Made by a program: the position numbers and the translations under genes
Source: Monosporascus cannonballus
Lineage: Eukaryota; Ascomycota; Sordariomycetes; Xylariales
Direction: 5' to 3'
Assembly (NCBI GenBank): GCA_004154925.1
Contig: QJNS01000013.1
Coordinates: 186,001-250,000 of the forward strand
Length of the DNA stretch: 64,000 bases
The notes under the pieces: generated by a model
The model's database searches: none
Seen by the model: the letters and a program-made list of their open reading frames with translations, nothing else
Told to the model about the DNA's origin: nothing
Shown: positions 21,397-33,918 of the stretch, in pieces
Numbering within the stretch: position 1 is the first letter of the stretch
How the letters are laid out: each line of letters starts with the position of its first letter

Positions 21397-22883
21397 ATGA
21401 AGACTGATAACTACCTCAATTTGTGCCTTGAACAGGCTGAACTCTCGCCCCTCAGCCATCGTCATGGGTGTATTGTTGTTAAGGGCGGTAAGGTGATCGG
21501 CAAGGGATTCAATGATTACCGTCCCGGATTCGATGGTGGGGCTCTCAAGACCGGCGTGTTGCCGAGTAAGTCGTTTGCTCTTGATAAGCAGGAGCTCAAG
21601 AGCAAGACAAAGAGAGGCTTCAGGCACTTTGAGGCTGTTTTCACTGGAGCGCGTCCTGGTAGACCCGTTCTGAGCATGCACTCTGAGATGATGGCGATCA
21701 ACTCGGCTCTATCGTCGTCGAGCACGCTGGCAGCGACGTCCCTGTCGCGTTTTAAACCATCGCTCGCGTCATCGCGTGATTCTAAACGTAAACGACAGCT
21801 GCGGCGAGACATACTCGCCGCGTTCACGCAGTCCGTCGAATTTACGGCTGCCGTACCGCACGTCCTACAACAACGTACCGGCGGGGCTCCAGCCAGCGGG
21901 TGGCGTTTTGAACCTGACATACGCAGATGCCCCAGGACAACATCACGCGCCTCAACATCAAAACCTTCATCACCATCACCCTCATCAAAACAAGAAGGGG
22001 AAGCAAAAGCATGACGGGCATCAGCACCAACAGGAGAACCCTCGGCATAAATATATGAATGCCAGCTACAACCCGGCCAAGAGCAAAACTAGTCGGAGTA
22101 AAGTATCGAAATCCTCCCAGGGAAATGGTAGATCAACCTACCAGCCGAACGGATCCTCCCAAACCGAGACAGCAGGCGATGCTATCCAACACAGGAGAGA
22201 AAACCGTCATGGTGGGATCACCAGCACAGTCAAGGTACGTGCCTTTTCGGTCACTAGAGTAATGATTCTAATTGGTATTTCATTAGGTGTTGAGTAAGGG
22301 CGCGCGTTCTCATCGTGTTGACCGTAGTGCCGAACCATCACTAGTTCAACACTGTCTGGATGATCGCATGAAGAATCCCAGACTAACTGGCGCTGATATT
22401 TATATCGCTCGTCTTGGAGCGCCTGTCCGAAAATCGGAGACACATAAGGGAAAGAGTGACGAGATAGCGTTTCAGCAAGAAACTAGCCCAGAGGTGGACA
22501 CATGCGTCTCGCCCACTCTCTCGGTAACAAGCACAACCTCAAGTGGCTCGTTGCATGACGAGCTGAGATGCAAGGACCACAAGTCGACAGGCCCAAAGAC
22601 AAGCAACACCGTCCATCCAGTCTTCGATCGCCGCCAAGTCCGAGATTCTCGCCCCTGCTACCGTTGCGTCTCATACATGCATTCGGCAGGAATAAGGCGA
22701 TGTTTCTGGACCAACCACGAGGGGCAATGGGAAAGCGCAAAGGTACGCGACCTCTTCGATCAGTTGGCCGGTGCTAGCTCCTGCGACGGGAAGGGCGGCG
22801 ACAGCGATAGACTAGGCAGTGTCTTCGTCACCAAGCATGAGATTCTTATGTTGAGGAGGTTGGCGGGGGTCCATGACCCCTAA
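21397..22883 (+). CDS. Cytidine/deoxycytidylate deaminase-like zinc protein with a large insertion
   Basis: Model of three exons: 21397 to about 21737, 21799-22234 and 22287-22883, about 457 residues. Intron 2 is clear (GTACGT donor, TTCTAATTGG, CATTAG). Intron 1 has a good 3' end (TTCTAAAC then ACAG at 21798), but its donor is uncertain (GT at 21714, 21717, 21738 or 21744 all keep the frame). The N-terminal half matches the nucleotide deaminase fold (LSHRHGCIVVKGGKVIGKGFN), and the catalytic HxE motif is H95-S-E97. The partner zinc motif PCYRC (Cys383, Cys386) lies in the last exon, followed by VSYMHSAGIRRCFW. The two halves are usually about 30 residues apart; here roughly 285 residues separate them, including a His/Gln-rich segment (HHHHPHQNKK, HDGHQHQQ) and Ser/Lys-rich stretches. 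The substrate is unknown. It converges with the acyl-CoA synthetase. Confidence 0.78.
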
Positions 22884-23280
22884 ACATTTTTAGAGCCCGT
22901 ATGGTAAAACGTTGTCAATAGCCTGCTTGCAGTAGCGGGATTAGGAGAGCAATAGGAATAATCTGCAGGTAGGTAGCTAGGATATGGTCCTGCCGCCTTC
23001 TCTTATGCTGTTATATTCCTATCCACCGACCGCACTGTGATCTCCCGACATCAGAGAACATTGTGGTTCTTTCTTGTAGCAAATCATACAAGGTAGAGAG
23101 GTATGATAGCTGGCATAGGTGACTTTCATCCACCGAGTAATAATACTCTGGCCCTCCTATCAGCCATACTCCATGATGAGTAAAGAAGTCGTAAAGGGGA
23201 TTTACCCAGTTGCAACTTTAATTTCAAAATTCATCGTCCTGGCTTTCACCCCATTGTTTACTATGACTCTTTAAACACAT
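22884..23280. other. Convergent spacer between deaminase and acyl-CoA synthetase
   Basis: About 400 bp of 3' flanks. It contains one GGTAGGTAGCTAGG patch near 22,967. No other feature is seen. Confidence 0.6.
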
Positions 23281-25685
23281 CTACAATTTCGCTCTCGCCT
23301 CAATGGCTTTATGCGCCCCTCCTTTCACCTCAAAGTACTCGCCAATCTTCCGCCTAGCGACCTCGATGACAGAAGCATCCTCAATGGTCGCGGGGTACTG
23401 GACGGCTTTGTCGAGCTCGTCGTGCACGGCGTTCTCCAGCTATTATAATATTTTAATAAACCTTCCTCATTTCACTTTAATGTGGATAAGAAGTAAACAA
23501 AACATACCAGCTGACGCAGAAGTCTCCGCAATGTTTTCCCAGATCGCGTCTTCGGGATCATCCCCTTTCCTTGCACGATGCCGCCGAGGGTCGCGATGCC
23601 GCCTATATGCCGCCGCACCCGTTCTTGGATCTCGCCCGCGAGCTTCGCGTCCGGCACCGCGGACGTCGGGTGCTCGGGCGCCGAGAGCGTCACGAACGCG
23701 AACGGCAGCTGCCCCTTCAGTGCGTCCGGGATCCCGACCACGCTCGCCTCCGCCACTAGCGGGTGGCTCGTGATCGCTTGCTCGATCGCGCCTGTTCCTC
23801 GTACGTTAGTTAACCTGGCAGGAGCGCGTACGAGGGAAGACGGCTGCTTTCTCCTTACCCGTCGAGAGCCGGTGGCCGGCGGTGTTGATCAGATCGTCGC
23901 TGCGGCTCATGATGCTTATGTACCCCTCAGCATCTATCATGCCGGCGTCTAGACGTGGTCAGTAACCTAGTCTAATGGGTTCAACGGCATTGGCTTCCCC
24001 GACTCGGCTACTTACCACCGGTGTCCATCCACTTGCCGTCAAACCTCTTGAGATAGCTCCTGTAGAATCTCTCCTCATCGTGCCAAAGCGTCCTGAACCC
24101 CGTCGGTGCCAAGGGCACGGCCATGACGACATTCCCCATCTTGCCTCTCTTGACCTCGTTGCCGTCATCGTCCACGACTCTGACGTCGAAGCCAGGCATC
24201 GGCTTTCCGGCGCTCCCGGGCTTGATCTGAAGAGGTGCATGGCCTCTGACCACCGTCTTCCTGTCCTTGCCCGCATGGGGCAGCAGGCTGATGCCCGAGA
24301 TGGGGGAGCCGGCCTCGGAGGACCACCAGTTATCGATTACCAATGCTCCGGGCGCCCCGTACTTCCGGAGAAGCTCCTGGTACATTGTGATGATGGAAGG
24401 CTCGGACCTTTCGCCCGCCAGAAACAGGGCCTTCAGTGTTTTTAGCCCGCCCTGCTCGCCTATCTTCTTCAGATGCAGGTTCTGCGGATCATCCCTCTTG
24501 ATCGCTCGCAGAGCAGCTGGTTCCGTTAGAGTCAAGCTGGTCCCCTGTGTGACAAATGGGGGGTTCTACTCACTCGGGGCTGTCGACAAAGCCGTGACTT
24601 TGTAGTCGCGTACTATTCGCCAGAAGGTGGAGCTGTCCGGCGTCCCGATAGGCTTACCCTCGAAAAGAACAGTGGCTGCTCCCGTCAGGAGGGGCCCGTA
24701 GATTATGTACGAATGGCCGACTACCCAGCCGATGTCACTAGGCATAGGTTAACCAACATATAGCCTGACTTAGATGAGAGGCCCTCCCTTACCTCGCAGT
24801 AAATATTACGTCCCCGGGACCGTTGATGCCGAACAGATAGCTTATCGAGAGGTGCAGCCCGACCGCATGGCCCCCGGCGTCTCTCACCACCCCCTTCGGC
24901 GCACCGGTTGTTCCGCTCGTGTAGATAATGTAGATGGCCTCATTCGCGCTCACGGGGACGCATTCCGCCTTCACGCCCCTCGCCCTACAGCTGCGCACCA
25001 GCTTCAGCCAGTCTCGCTCGCCGCCGGCTCTGTCCAGGCCATCCCACCGCAGCTGCGGGCGCTGCCACACGATGACGCGGCTCGGCTTGTGGCGGGAGAG
25101 CCTGATGGCCTCGGCGATGAAGGGCTTGTAGGCGATGGGGGGCTTGGCCCCCTCGATGCCGCAGGACGCGGTCAGGATGGCGACGGGCCGCGACGCGTCG
25201 ATGCGCTGGGCCAGCGACGCCGGCGCGAACCCGCCGAAGACCACCGCGTGCACGGCCCCCAGCCGGTTGACAGCGAGGATCCCCACGAGCGCCGCGGGCA
25301 CCATCGGCATGTAGACCAGCACGACGTCGCCCCTGCGCACGCCCTCCTCCCGCAGCGCGCCCGCCGCCACCTCGACCTCGTCCAGCAGCTGCGCGTACGT
25401 GATGGTCTCCCTGGTCCCCGTCACGGGGCTGTCGTAGAACACCGCCGGCCGGTCGCCGTTCCCGGCGAGTACGTGCCGGTCGACGCAGTTGTAGCAGGTC
25501 GATATCTCGCCGCCGCCGAACCACTCCCAGTGCGGGTGCTCGGAGCCGCTTCCGAGCGTCTTCGTCGATCCCCGCAGGATCGACTGGGGTTTCCCGTGCC
25601 AGTGTAGCTGCTCGGCCTGGTGCGCCCAGAAGGACTCCGGGTCCTCGAGCGAGTGGCGGTGCACTTCATCCTGGGGATGGCTCAT
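23281..25685 (-). CDS. Short-chain acyl-CoA synthetase (acetyl/propionyl-CoA synthetase family, ACSS3-like)
   Basis: Six minus-strand exons (24793-25685, 24574-24737, 24016-24516, 23859-23948, 23508-23791, 23281-23439) with five introns of 55-68 nt give 696 residues, the usual size for this family. It is an AMP-forming ligase that activates a short carboxylic acid through an acyl-adenylate and transfers it to CoA. Core motifs visible are YTSGTTGAPKGVV (phosphate loop), DNWWSSEAGSPI, WMDTGDAG, YISIMSRSDDLINTAGHRLS and, near the end, IPKTRSGKTLRR with the adenylation-domain lysine. The N-terminal part (HWHGKPQSILRG, STCYNCVDRHV) is the acetyl-CoA synthetase N-domain. Each splice join restores family sequence. 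It resembles the ACSS3/propionyl-CoA branch more than the housekeeping acetyl-CoA synthetase; preferred acid and compartment cannot be told. No clear mitochondrial presequence. Confidence 0.92.
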
Positions 25686-28580
25686 TCTTTTTGCTGTGAG
25701 TTCGCGGCAACTTGGTTGCGATGATTGCCCGTGGTTTAGGGGCGGTTCTCCCGAGATTAGGTAAGTATCGTTGACGCGTTATGACTAAATAAACAGATTA
25801 ACTAGTGGTGACCCTTTATCTCAGAGGCGGTCTACTGATACGGGAATACCTTATCACGGGTTCTCGAATGAAAAACAATAAGAACTATGGAAACTGCTTG
25901 ATAGTAAGAGACTGGCGAAGTTCGTATCTTACAGGAATTGGGTATTCCCGCGACCTGAAGGATTCTAGCTTATGTGTATCAAGTTGCGGGAGGGCATCCC
26001 ACAGAACTGATGCCCCGGACCCCCGGACTTTAGCGGGTCTTGGCTGGGGTTTTGGTGGATCCAAGTTCATCCCCGGGGCAACTCGGCAAACTCCTGAACT
26101 TCCTCCATTCCCCCGATGGCCAGTCAACTTCGCTGAGCATTAACTTGCTTTTGCAGTCTGAGAACCGGATTTATACTGATTTGTATCGTCGTTTCTATAA
26201 TATAGAACTGGAACCTAGCGCCGTGTAAGCGCATACTTCGTTGAGTACAGTAAGAGAAAGCTTCATCAATCACTACTGGGAACCAACCATTATTTTCTTT
26301 ATTTCAGCCTTCCTTTGAAGGAATAGGGTAGTATCACTCCCGGGACCTGATCTATATCTTATAATCTTTATAAGCAAGATCTGAAGGCCAATGGTGCTAT
26401 CACTTGGTCCTCTACGCGAGGATGTTGCTACCGCCTACCGTTAAGGGGTATATGGCAATCACGCAGAAGCCGTTCTAGCAACGATATAGACATTCTCAGA
26501 AGGCTGCCCCTCAACATTAAGGACGAACACTTCTGGTGAGACATGCCGGACATCCACAACCAGCGGCGGCGCTAATATCATCGGAGTACTGAAGGCCACG
26601 CCAGTTACGACTGACATGATGGAGTTCAGGCTTGGGGACCCTTTATAGCTAGCATGAGCTTGAGAAAGCTCGCAGTCACCTTAGACTCTACGTTACCGTT
26701 AGGGACGGATACCGAAGAGCTGTTCAACATCTAATACTATCGATACTCTACTCTAGGCCTCCTAATTATACCTACATTAATCGCAGGATCACCTCAAGTT
26801 TACATTTTCAGATAGCCAGCATCGAGTTTCTCAGTTCTAAAACCGTTGTTTATTCCATTTCAGATTTGCTGCAGGTCTAGCCCATGTGGCCAAACATCAC
26901 GTATTGTTCCTAATATGAACGTGGCACTGAGATGACACATACGCACTCTCTGTGGCCACCTCTTAACCTTGAGTATCCAGTCAGACTGGGCAGGCCTTAA
27001 ATGGGGTATTAAGTTGGCGCCCCCTTTCCCCTAACCAATGCTCACCAACTGGGACGCCATTATTTCAGACAATAGCGTTCAAAGAGCAGTTCTAAACAGA
27101 TGACTGCCACTTGAAGTATACCAAGCCCCATGAACAGTTGGAACAGATAGTCTGTCTGCCAACATGGGTATACGGCGATAGACCCGCATGGGCCGCCTTA
27201 CATTCTACCTATGCATGACTCACAGACGCCACTACGGAGTAGTGTGTAGATTTTATAACTCTCCTAGAATGGTGAATCACGGATTGCAACTATCAGAAGC
27301 GGTTTCTCCTGGGTGTCTTGGTAGGGCAAGAGTATCTCTATTTTTCCTCGTAGATAACACATGACCAGGCGGCATGGTTAAGCCATAGACTCCGGTCAGG
27401 GGTGCCCGGCATAGTTGTATCGTATCCTCTGGTGCTACTAAAGTGATGTGAGATGGACTTACACAATCTCAGGACACAGCAGCACATCTGGGTGCTACGA
27501 GAAGCACTTAGCAACATCCGGCCCCCTTTTTTTGCCACTACGCGTAGTTCGGAAATCGTCTACGTTTAAGTTAGTTCTCCTCAAGTGAGACTCCAAACTC
27601 TAGGTCATTGGGCTAACCGATAAGATAACGAGTCGGATTTACCGTAAGTTGCGGCATTCTTGTAATTATAGATGAGGGACCAGTGAGACAGAAAGGCAAA
27701 ACTCGATTCTTGACTCACAAAGTTGAGCGGGGCACCATCCTATTACAACGAAATTTTGTCGACGACAAGTATAGAAACCCGCAGAAAAAGAGACCGCGTC
27801 ATCGACAAAGGGAGCTGTAGAACCTTAAGGTTTTCCGGACTTGGGCTACAAGGAACTCCGTCCTACCTCTTAGGCGACCGAGAGGTACTAAAACAGAGAG
27901 CTCAGGCTCCCCTGTGCTCCTCTTCAGGTGCATTGCCTTACGTAGGAGATAGAACCTTGGAGCAGCCCCTTATTCTCCTTTGTCACTTACCACGGTTGAG
28001 ATTAAGTACTTCTTCACAGCCATGCCGTTGGGGAAGCCGAATGACGATCGAAGGGGGTTATGGGCGTGAAGATGCCACGTCCCATATTGACCGCATAGTA
28101 CTTTGGTGAATCAACTCTCACGTAAGCTGGAATGCTTTGCCTGGGTTCCGTCAACTAAAAGTTAACTATAAACCGATACGTCGTCCAGCAGGGACCACCG
28201 AGGGGTGGTGGCAGGTGATAATATAGTATAGAACTTGAGTTATATGCGTTCATACTTGGTGGCCTACCTATCTATTACTGTGTTATGATGGAGCACTATT
28301 AACTCGTATGACACGCCGCATCAAGATGGAAGTCGAGGAGTAAAGTCGTATTTAAGGCTGGCAGCATGCCCAGCTGAATAATCCTATTCTCAGCTCGTAG
28401 CCTTGCTCGTTATTAGATATGAATGCATGGTCTTTTCATGCCCATCTGACGCCACCCTCTCTATGCAACCGATGATGCTGTGAGTGTACCAACTGATGGA
28501 CCTGTAAATGCTTGAATATGCCGCCGTCTCCAAATGAACAACTAAAACATTCAGTCATTATTCGTTGATTCCATCCGATA
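25686..28580. other. Gene-poor interval between acyl-CoA synthetase and BRCT gene
   Basis: About 2.9 kb. Stops occur at about the random rate in all frames I translated, apart from one 128-codon frame at 27,723-28,109 (+) with no recognisable content. I tried to read 26,600-27,700 as a retroelement and could not support it. It includes the upstream region of the acyl-CoA synthetase at its left end. Confidence 0.5.
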
Positions 28581-29468
28581 TCAGGCCTGTCCGCTCGGGG
28601 GCGGCTCTAAACCACTCGACTCTGCCTGCGCCGATTTCGCGTACATCCCGTAGACACTCTGCTGCCCTCTGGATGCGATCTTCAAGTTGCTGAATTTTGC
28701 CTCGACGAGCCTCTTGCCGGCCCTGATGCTCTCGAGAACCCACTCGACGCCGACGAACTTCACGCCGCACCCGCCGACCTTCTGAATCTCCCTCTGCAAC
28801 TTGCCACCCGCGAGACCGCCACCGGCGCCGTCGCCCCGGCCGGTGGGGCGCCCGAGGATGACGTGAGTCACCTGGCGCCGCCCAAGGTGCGACGACAAGC
28901 GCCCGCCATGCTCCGCTAGCAGGTGCTTGAGCTTGTGGTCGGAAACCAGGGGGTGCGTGCTGCCGTTGACGTAAACGACGACGCCGTCGAAGATCCGCCT
29001 CGGACGCCTCTTCACGGCTTCGCGCTGCTTGTCCTCCGCCCTGCGCTGCGCCGCGGGCTCTTCTTCCGCCGTCAGAGCACCGCCCGGCGCGTTCTTGCTG
29101 GGAGCCTCGGATCCCGTCGAGGCGAGAGATGTGGCGGTCCGCTTCATGGTCCCCGGATTCGCCAGCATGTCCGCGACGGAGTTCCTGGCCCGCGCGCGCA
29201 TCTCCGGGGGGATGAGGGCCTTCACTTTCGGATCCCAGTCTTTCGACCCCGCGCCCACCTTATCGGAGACGCGGCGCACTTCCCCCGCGCCACCCCGGAA
29301 CTGGCTCATGAGCTTCGTGTTCCGGGAATCCCGCCATCCCGTGCTCGCGCCTAGACGGTTGTCAGCGCGCTGGTGGCCTGTGGATGACGTGTTCCAAGGG
29401 TCGAACGACTGGCCGTACATCGGTTCCGCGGCCTTTGTGGGTGGGAAAGGGTTTGAAGGAGGTGGCAT
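28581..29468 (-). CDS. BRCT domain protein (Rev1-type BRCT, no polymerase domain)
   Basis: Single-exon frame of 295 residues starting at ATG 29468 (MPPPSNPFPP); the frame is open further upstream but without a better start. The first ~175 residues are basic, low-complexity and probably disordered (GQSFDPWNTSS, EMRARARNSVADMLANPG). A single BRCT domain follows at about 178-280: RIFDGVVVYVNGSTHPLVSD, HGGRLSSHLGRRQVTHVILG, and the conserved tryptophan in KFVGVEWVLESI. The IFxGxxxYVNGxT opening is like that of Rev1-family BRCT domains, but no translesion polymerase sequence follows, so this is a stand-alone protein. Single BRCT domains of this kind usually act in DNA repair or checkpoint complexes by binding partners or DNA; the partner is unknown. 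Third-position GC is high. Confidence 0.85.
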   Translation of the reverse strand: MPPPSNPFPPTKAAEPMYGQSFDPWNTSSTGHQRADNRLGASTGWRDSRNTKLMSQFRGGAGEVRRVSDKVGAGSKDWDPKVKALIPPEMRARARNSVADMLANPGTMKRTATSLASTGSEAPSKNAPGGALTAEEEPAAQRRAEDKQREAVKRRPRRIFDGVVVYVNGSTHPLVSDHKLKHLLAEHGGRLSSHLGRRQVTHVILGRPTGRGDGAGGGLAGGKLQREIQKVGGCGVKFVGVEWVLESIRAGKRLVEAKFSNLKIASRGQQSVYGMYAKSAQAESSGLEPPPSGQA

Positions 29469-32400
29469 TATGAAGTTTGCGGAAGAATATCGAAAGGAAC
29501 TGATAGGGCGACATAGGAATTCCGGCAAATATGTATGGTCATTGCCACGTTATCATGTTTACGGGCCTGGACAAAGGGAATCTTAGTACGCAATGCAGTG
29601 AAACATTTCATTCATCTAATGGAGGACAAAGCCCTTTGATAGGGCTAGACCTCATACGCCGAGCCTTATCTTTCGGTCTACCGGGCAACAAGTCGCGAAA
29701 CCACGTGACCTGCCGAGGAACCTCCTTAACTCAAAGATGAGCGATATGCTCTCTCCTCCACGGCGACCAACATAACCTATTTCTTCTTCTGAATTGATCA
29801 CCTTCTTCAAGCGAGGAGGCCTGTGGACAAAATATTGCTTACGGCTAATTCCTTGGAGCCGACTTGGATGTTGTACTTCACGAAAATAACCGTAGTCACC
29901 TTTTCCTGATCAGGCGATTCGGGCAACCAATCGGGTGCGACCTTTTGGGAACACGAACAACGGCAAGACCATTGTCAACAAGGCCCGGCTGACTATCGGC
30001 GCTGGCTGACGACATCGTTGAACCTGTCGTGATTGTTTCTTCGTGCATCGATGCGAGAAGGTCGCAATGAAATGGTTGGGTGCCGTGGTCATTACCTACC
30101 CCAAAGGTCACCTAAGTCACCTTTCCGATACGTCTCTACACAGTATGTGTGGCTTGAATATCGAGCCCGCGATCCTGAATGGGAACCCGGTTTGGTGTCT
30201 TGGAAGGCGCCCCCGCATTCTAATCAGCAAGTGCTCTACTTCATGCGGGCCGCTCACGCCTCCCGCTTGGCTCACAATGCCCGTCAAAAGCTGAGGTACT
30301 ATTATGACTTGGTACCTGGCAGCGACGTGCATTGGCAACCGTGTGCATGGCCTGCAATGCTCAGTTCTGGAAAGAATAGTAACAGCCAGAATAACCAATA
30401 AACCCGTCTGGACTATCGTTCTCTTGCAGTATGCACAACTCGCAACGGCCGCACGGGAGCTTCCTTCGCCTTACGCAACCTACTTACATACATACCTCCC
30501 ATCCTCGACTCCGCATTGGCTTACAGCCGACGACCCAACCCTCCGAACAGATATCTGGCTGAGACTGTATTAAGCTTGTGTGTGTGTGTGTGTGTGTGTG
30601 TGTGGTAAGCAGACATGTTTAGGTAGCACCGGAGTTCTTGCCGGCTGTATTGAAAGCTCCTATCTGCAGGCCTTGCCTGGTAATCCCAAGGGAAGGGGGG
30701 TTTCCCCCCCGTCAAGTCGGCTTGCGTTCCCCGCCTGCGTCGCCAGCCGACTTCTTACACTATTACCGGCATAGAATCGCCGCTTCGAAACGGGAGCTTG
30801 CACCCTCCCTACCTCTAAGCACGTGGTTGGCGTCAATGGCCCTAACAATATGTGTATGTACGTGTAGAATGCCCTATTCCGGTCTTGTTCATTAACTTGC
30901 CTATTGAACTTTTTCGACTTTTCCGATCGACAAGGGTGCGCCTTACCGCTGTTCCACGGCAGTCATGGTGAGCTATTATTGTCAACCGGAACGAGTTCGA
31001 GGATGCTTCGATTGAAAGCCAAGCAAGCTAAATCTGAAGGAAGCCACAGCTCAAAATGATCTCTTACACAACCTTTTCTACTGAGGGTGGCTTCATATAT
31101 CGACATATGCTGCGGTTCAATCTATGGAAGTGTCTTACATAATAGACGCCGTGTCATATTGGTGATAGTATTCCCACTTGTAGTTACAAGATGGATCTAG
31201 ATGACCCTTTTGCTTCCGGAATCTGGCCATGTCGAGATCATCACTCGATAACGGCGCTGGCGGGCGGACTATCGAATCCCCAGGCCAGGTCAGGCCAGCC
31301 AGCCCTTTCAATTAGAAAGGGAACGAACGGAAATCTACCGTCAGCCTGGTGTAATACAACACACCAGACCTCGCCACCGAGGAGCATATGCGGATCATAC
31401 TTGCTTCTGCTTCGTGCTTGCCTTGGCTGCGCGGCGGCTGCCCATCCTCGCCGCCGCCGCCGCCACCTCCGCTGCTGCTTTTGCTTGCTTGCTTGCTCGC
31501 CCAGGTTGCTTGCTTTGCGGCTGCTTTCCCTAGACCCTGGCCGCTTACATATGTACGTATTTCGTGGGGTGTTCAACAACGTTATGTACGGTGCGTGCCT
31601 ATGCATGGGGGACCCTTGGATCCGAGATAATCATGTTCCCCTCCGTGCCAATGCGGGGGGTAAGAGACTGCATGGCAGGATAGGACACGAACGCAGCAAC
31701 GAATCGGTACGGAAAAGGCTATTAGGGAGGCTGGGTACAGGGCTGCTCGTTCGCCGGAGAAAAGGCCCTGTTCTGTATCTATGTATAATACACACACACA
31801 CGATCATACCCCATCTTGCAACGGAGCGACATGCATGCCCCTGGGGGGTTCGCAACGTGCGGCTTTTTGCTTGATCGAAACCTACATGGCGACCCACATG
31901 ACGGGATAATCGGTCAGGATGAATATGTATCTTCTGGACGTTGCTCCCATCCGAATTACGTATTCATTGTCAGCAGCAAAAGCAGACCGTCGCGCCTCCC
32001 CCTCCCCGGCCCCTCCTTCTTGCGGCCTCTGTCTGGAGCTAGATATGTAGAGTGCGGTTATGTCGTCGTATCGGCTGGCCGTACGTACATTAGCACTGCA
32101 GGCAGAGCGCTGCTGCTAGTCTGGGGCCTGGGGGGGGGCCCTTGACAGATGGACGCGCGGAAGGGGCCCACGCTGCTACTACGGATGTATGCACGATAAG
32201 ATTGTGAGATTTCCTAGATCAACGACGAGGTTTCCAGTGGGGGGAAATCTCGAGGGCAGTAGTGTGTGTTTCACAGTCTGGGAAAGACTATCAATTGCGG
32301 CTCGTACGCAAACGATCCACAACTACGCGACGGACTCGAGCTCGGGAAGAAACATGACTCTGTAACCGAGATAGCATTTTGCAGTCCGGCGCCCAGAAAC

Positions 32401-33282
32401 TTCACGACCAACGACAAGAAAAACCTTCCACAGGGGCGACGATTATTGTCGGCGACCATGGGTCCCCCGCCAGAACCTGCTCGCGATCACGCCCTCGATC
32501 CCTGGACCGATGTCACCCACCCATGGATAAAACTTAGCGCACGCTTCTGAGAGGATCATTCGATGTGCCATTATTACAGTATGTAACAAACTAGCAGCGC
32601 TCGCCGCCGCCCGGGGCCGAAAAGAGCTGGGGCACGGAACCGATATCGTAGATCCCGTAGTCCTGGTCGATCACAGGCAGATTGATTTTCACCTCCTGGT
32701 ACAAGGGATGAGGGCCGGGCAATTTCTCTCCGCTGACTGTCCAGCCTCGGGCTCGGCTCTTGGGGAAGTTGGTGGGCAGGCCCCCCCTTCAATCATACTT
32801 CTGGAGTAACATTCGATGGGCTGTGTGTCTAGGAGGCGGTTCAGCTACTTTTCTTGCCCGTTTATTAGCGGATCAAAAGGGCAGGAGGGAAGGGGTCGCC
32901 TATCGCCTGTACGATACCGATGAACAACGGTTGGGAAGGTTAAAAAAAAAAACAGGCGCCAATCACACTGGTCAGCAGTTCGAGGCTAACCAACCTAGAT
33001 CCAGAGATCCAGCCACCACAAAGGGAAAAGGACCGGACCGGGGCTGCCAGCTCGGTTCATAACTTACTCGTGCACAAACCTTTTTTTTTCTTTCTTTTCC
33101 CCTGTTCCTTAACCGACCGTCATCGTTATCGCAAGAGGCTAAGAAAATTGCCAAATCCGGCCGCGATCTATGAGTTTAAACCATACTAACTAGGCAAATC
33201 CCGTGAGGACCAGTTGAAAAGACGTTACTGCTGATGTGGTAGTCTCCGAAAAAAGGTACCTTGACCATCAAGCCAGCAACGA
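29469..33282. other. Gene-poor interval with microsatellites
   Basis: About 3.8 kb without a supported gene. It holds a (GT)n tract at 30,577-30,604, (GCC)n and (GCTT)n stretches at about 31,450-31,500, an (AC)n tract at about 31,790, a G run at about 32,131 and an A run at about 32,942. The section 31.2-32.2 kb is comparatively GC-rich and repeat-rich, like a regulatory or transcribed non-coding region, but nothing shows transcription. Confidence 0.5.
30577..30604. repeat. (GT)n microsatellite
   Basis: About 14 uninterrupted TG units, followed by GGTAAGC. Confidence 0.95.
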
Positions 33283-33918
33283 TCATCGGACAACTGCGAC
33301 GGAGGGGTGGAGAGCCACGAGCAGGGAATTTGCGGCTGGAGCTTTTTGGGGGTGGGAGGGTGTCGGGTTAGGATCTGGTTCGGCAGGGGTGAAAAGTAGC
33401 GGTGAAAGGTATTGAATTACTGTAAAGGGCTTAGGGCGCGCGGGGTGCTTTCGCTCGACGCTCGTACGAGCTACAGGGGTATTTCCTAATAGTCTTGGTT
33501 CAACGAGATTTTTGTGGGTTGTGAAGAGCCTGTCCCGTACTGTGTAGAGCTGGCCATTATGGCATTGTGCAACTCGGGATCCGACTACTACTACGACAGC
33601 GAGGCTTGCACCCAATAATAGGAGCAGGTCATTTCCAAGGGCTCGAGGAGGACCGAGATCAAGGTGGGCGGAGGTTGGTGGTACTTGCAATGCTAGCTAA
33701 GCTTCGTCGTGAGATCGTAGAGGTGGGCGCTCGACCGGGGCGGTCAAACAATCTTTCTTTGTTATCTTGTTGATGATGATATAGAAAGGTAGAGTATAGT
33801 ATAACATGATAAGCACGGCACTCGTAACTGAGCACTGGGTAAGCAAGAGATCGCCAGACGTCAGCTTTTCCAGAGCCTCGAGTGGAGGAATACTATGTAT
33901 GTTGTGCGTCTCGTCCAC
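33283..33918 (-). CDS. Doubtful hypothetical gene with two hydrophobic segments
   Basis: Two adjacent minus-strand frames may belong together. The first (33,697-33,918) starts MDETHNIHSIPPLEALEK and holds a hydrophobic stretch (SAVLIMLYYTLPFYIIINKI). The second (33,283-33,690), in another frame and lacking an ATG, holds LGNDLLLLLGASLAVVVVVG. A two-segment membrane protein is possible, but no good donor joins them and no family is recognised. It may be chance. Confidence 0.2.

Noticed and set aside
24774..25607. Plus-strand open frame of 277 codons
   Set aside because: Antisense shadow of exon 1 of the acyl-CoA synthetase.
26600..28130. Possible Ty1/copia-like retroelement polyprotein remnant
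   Set aside because: One frame gave suggestive text around 26,980-27,080, but stops occur at about the random rate and the reverse transcriptase and RNase H signatures could not be lined up.
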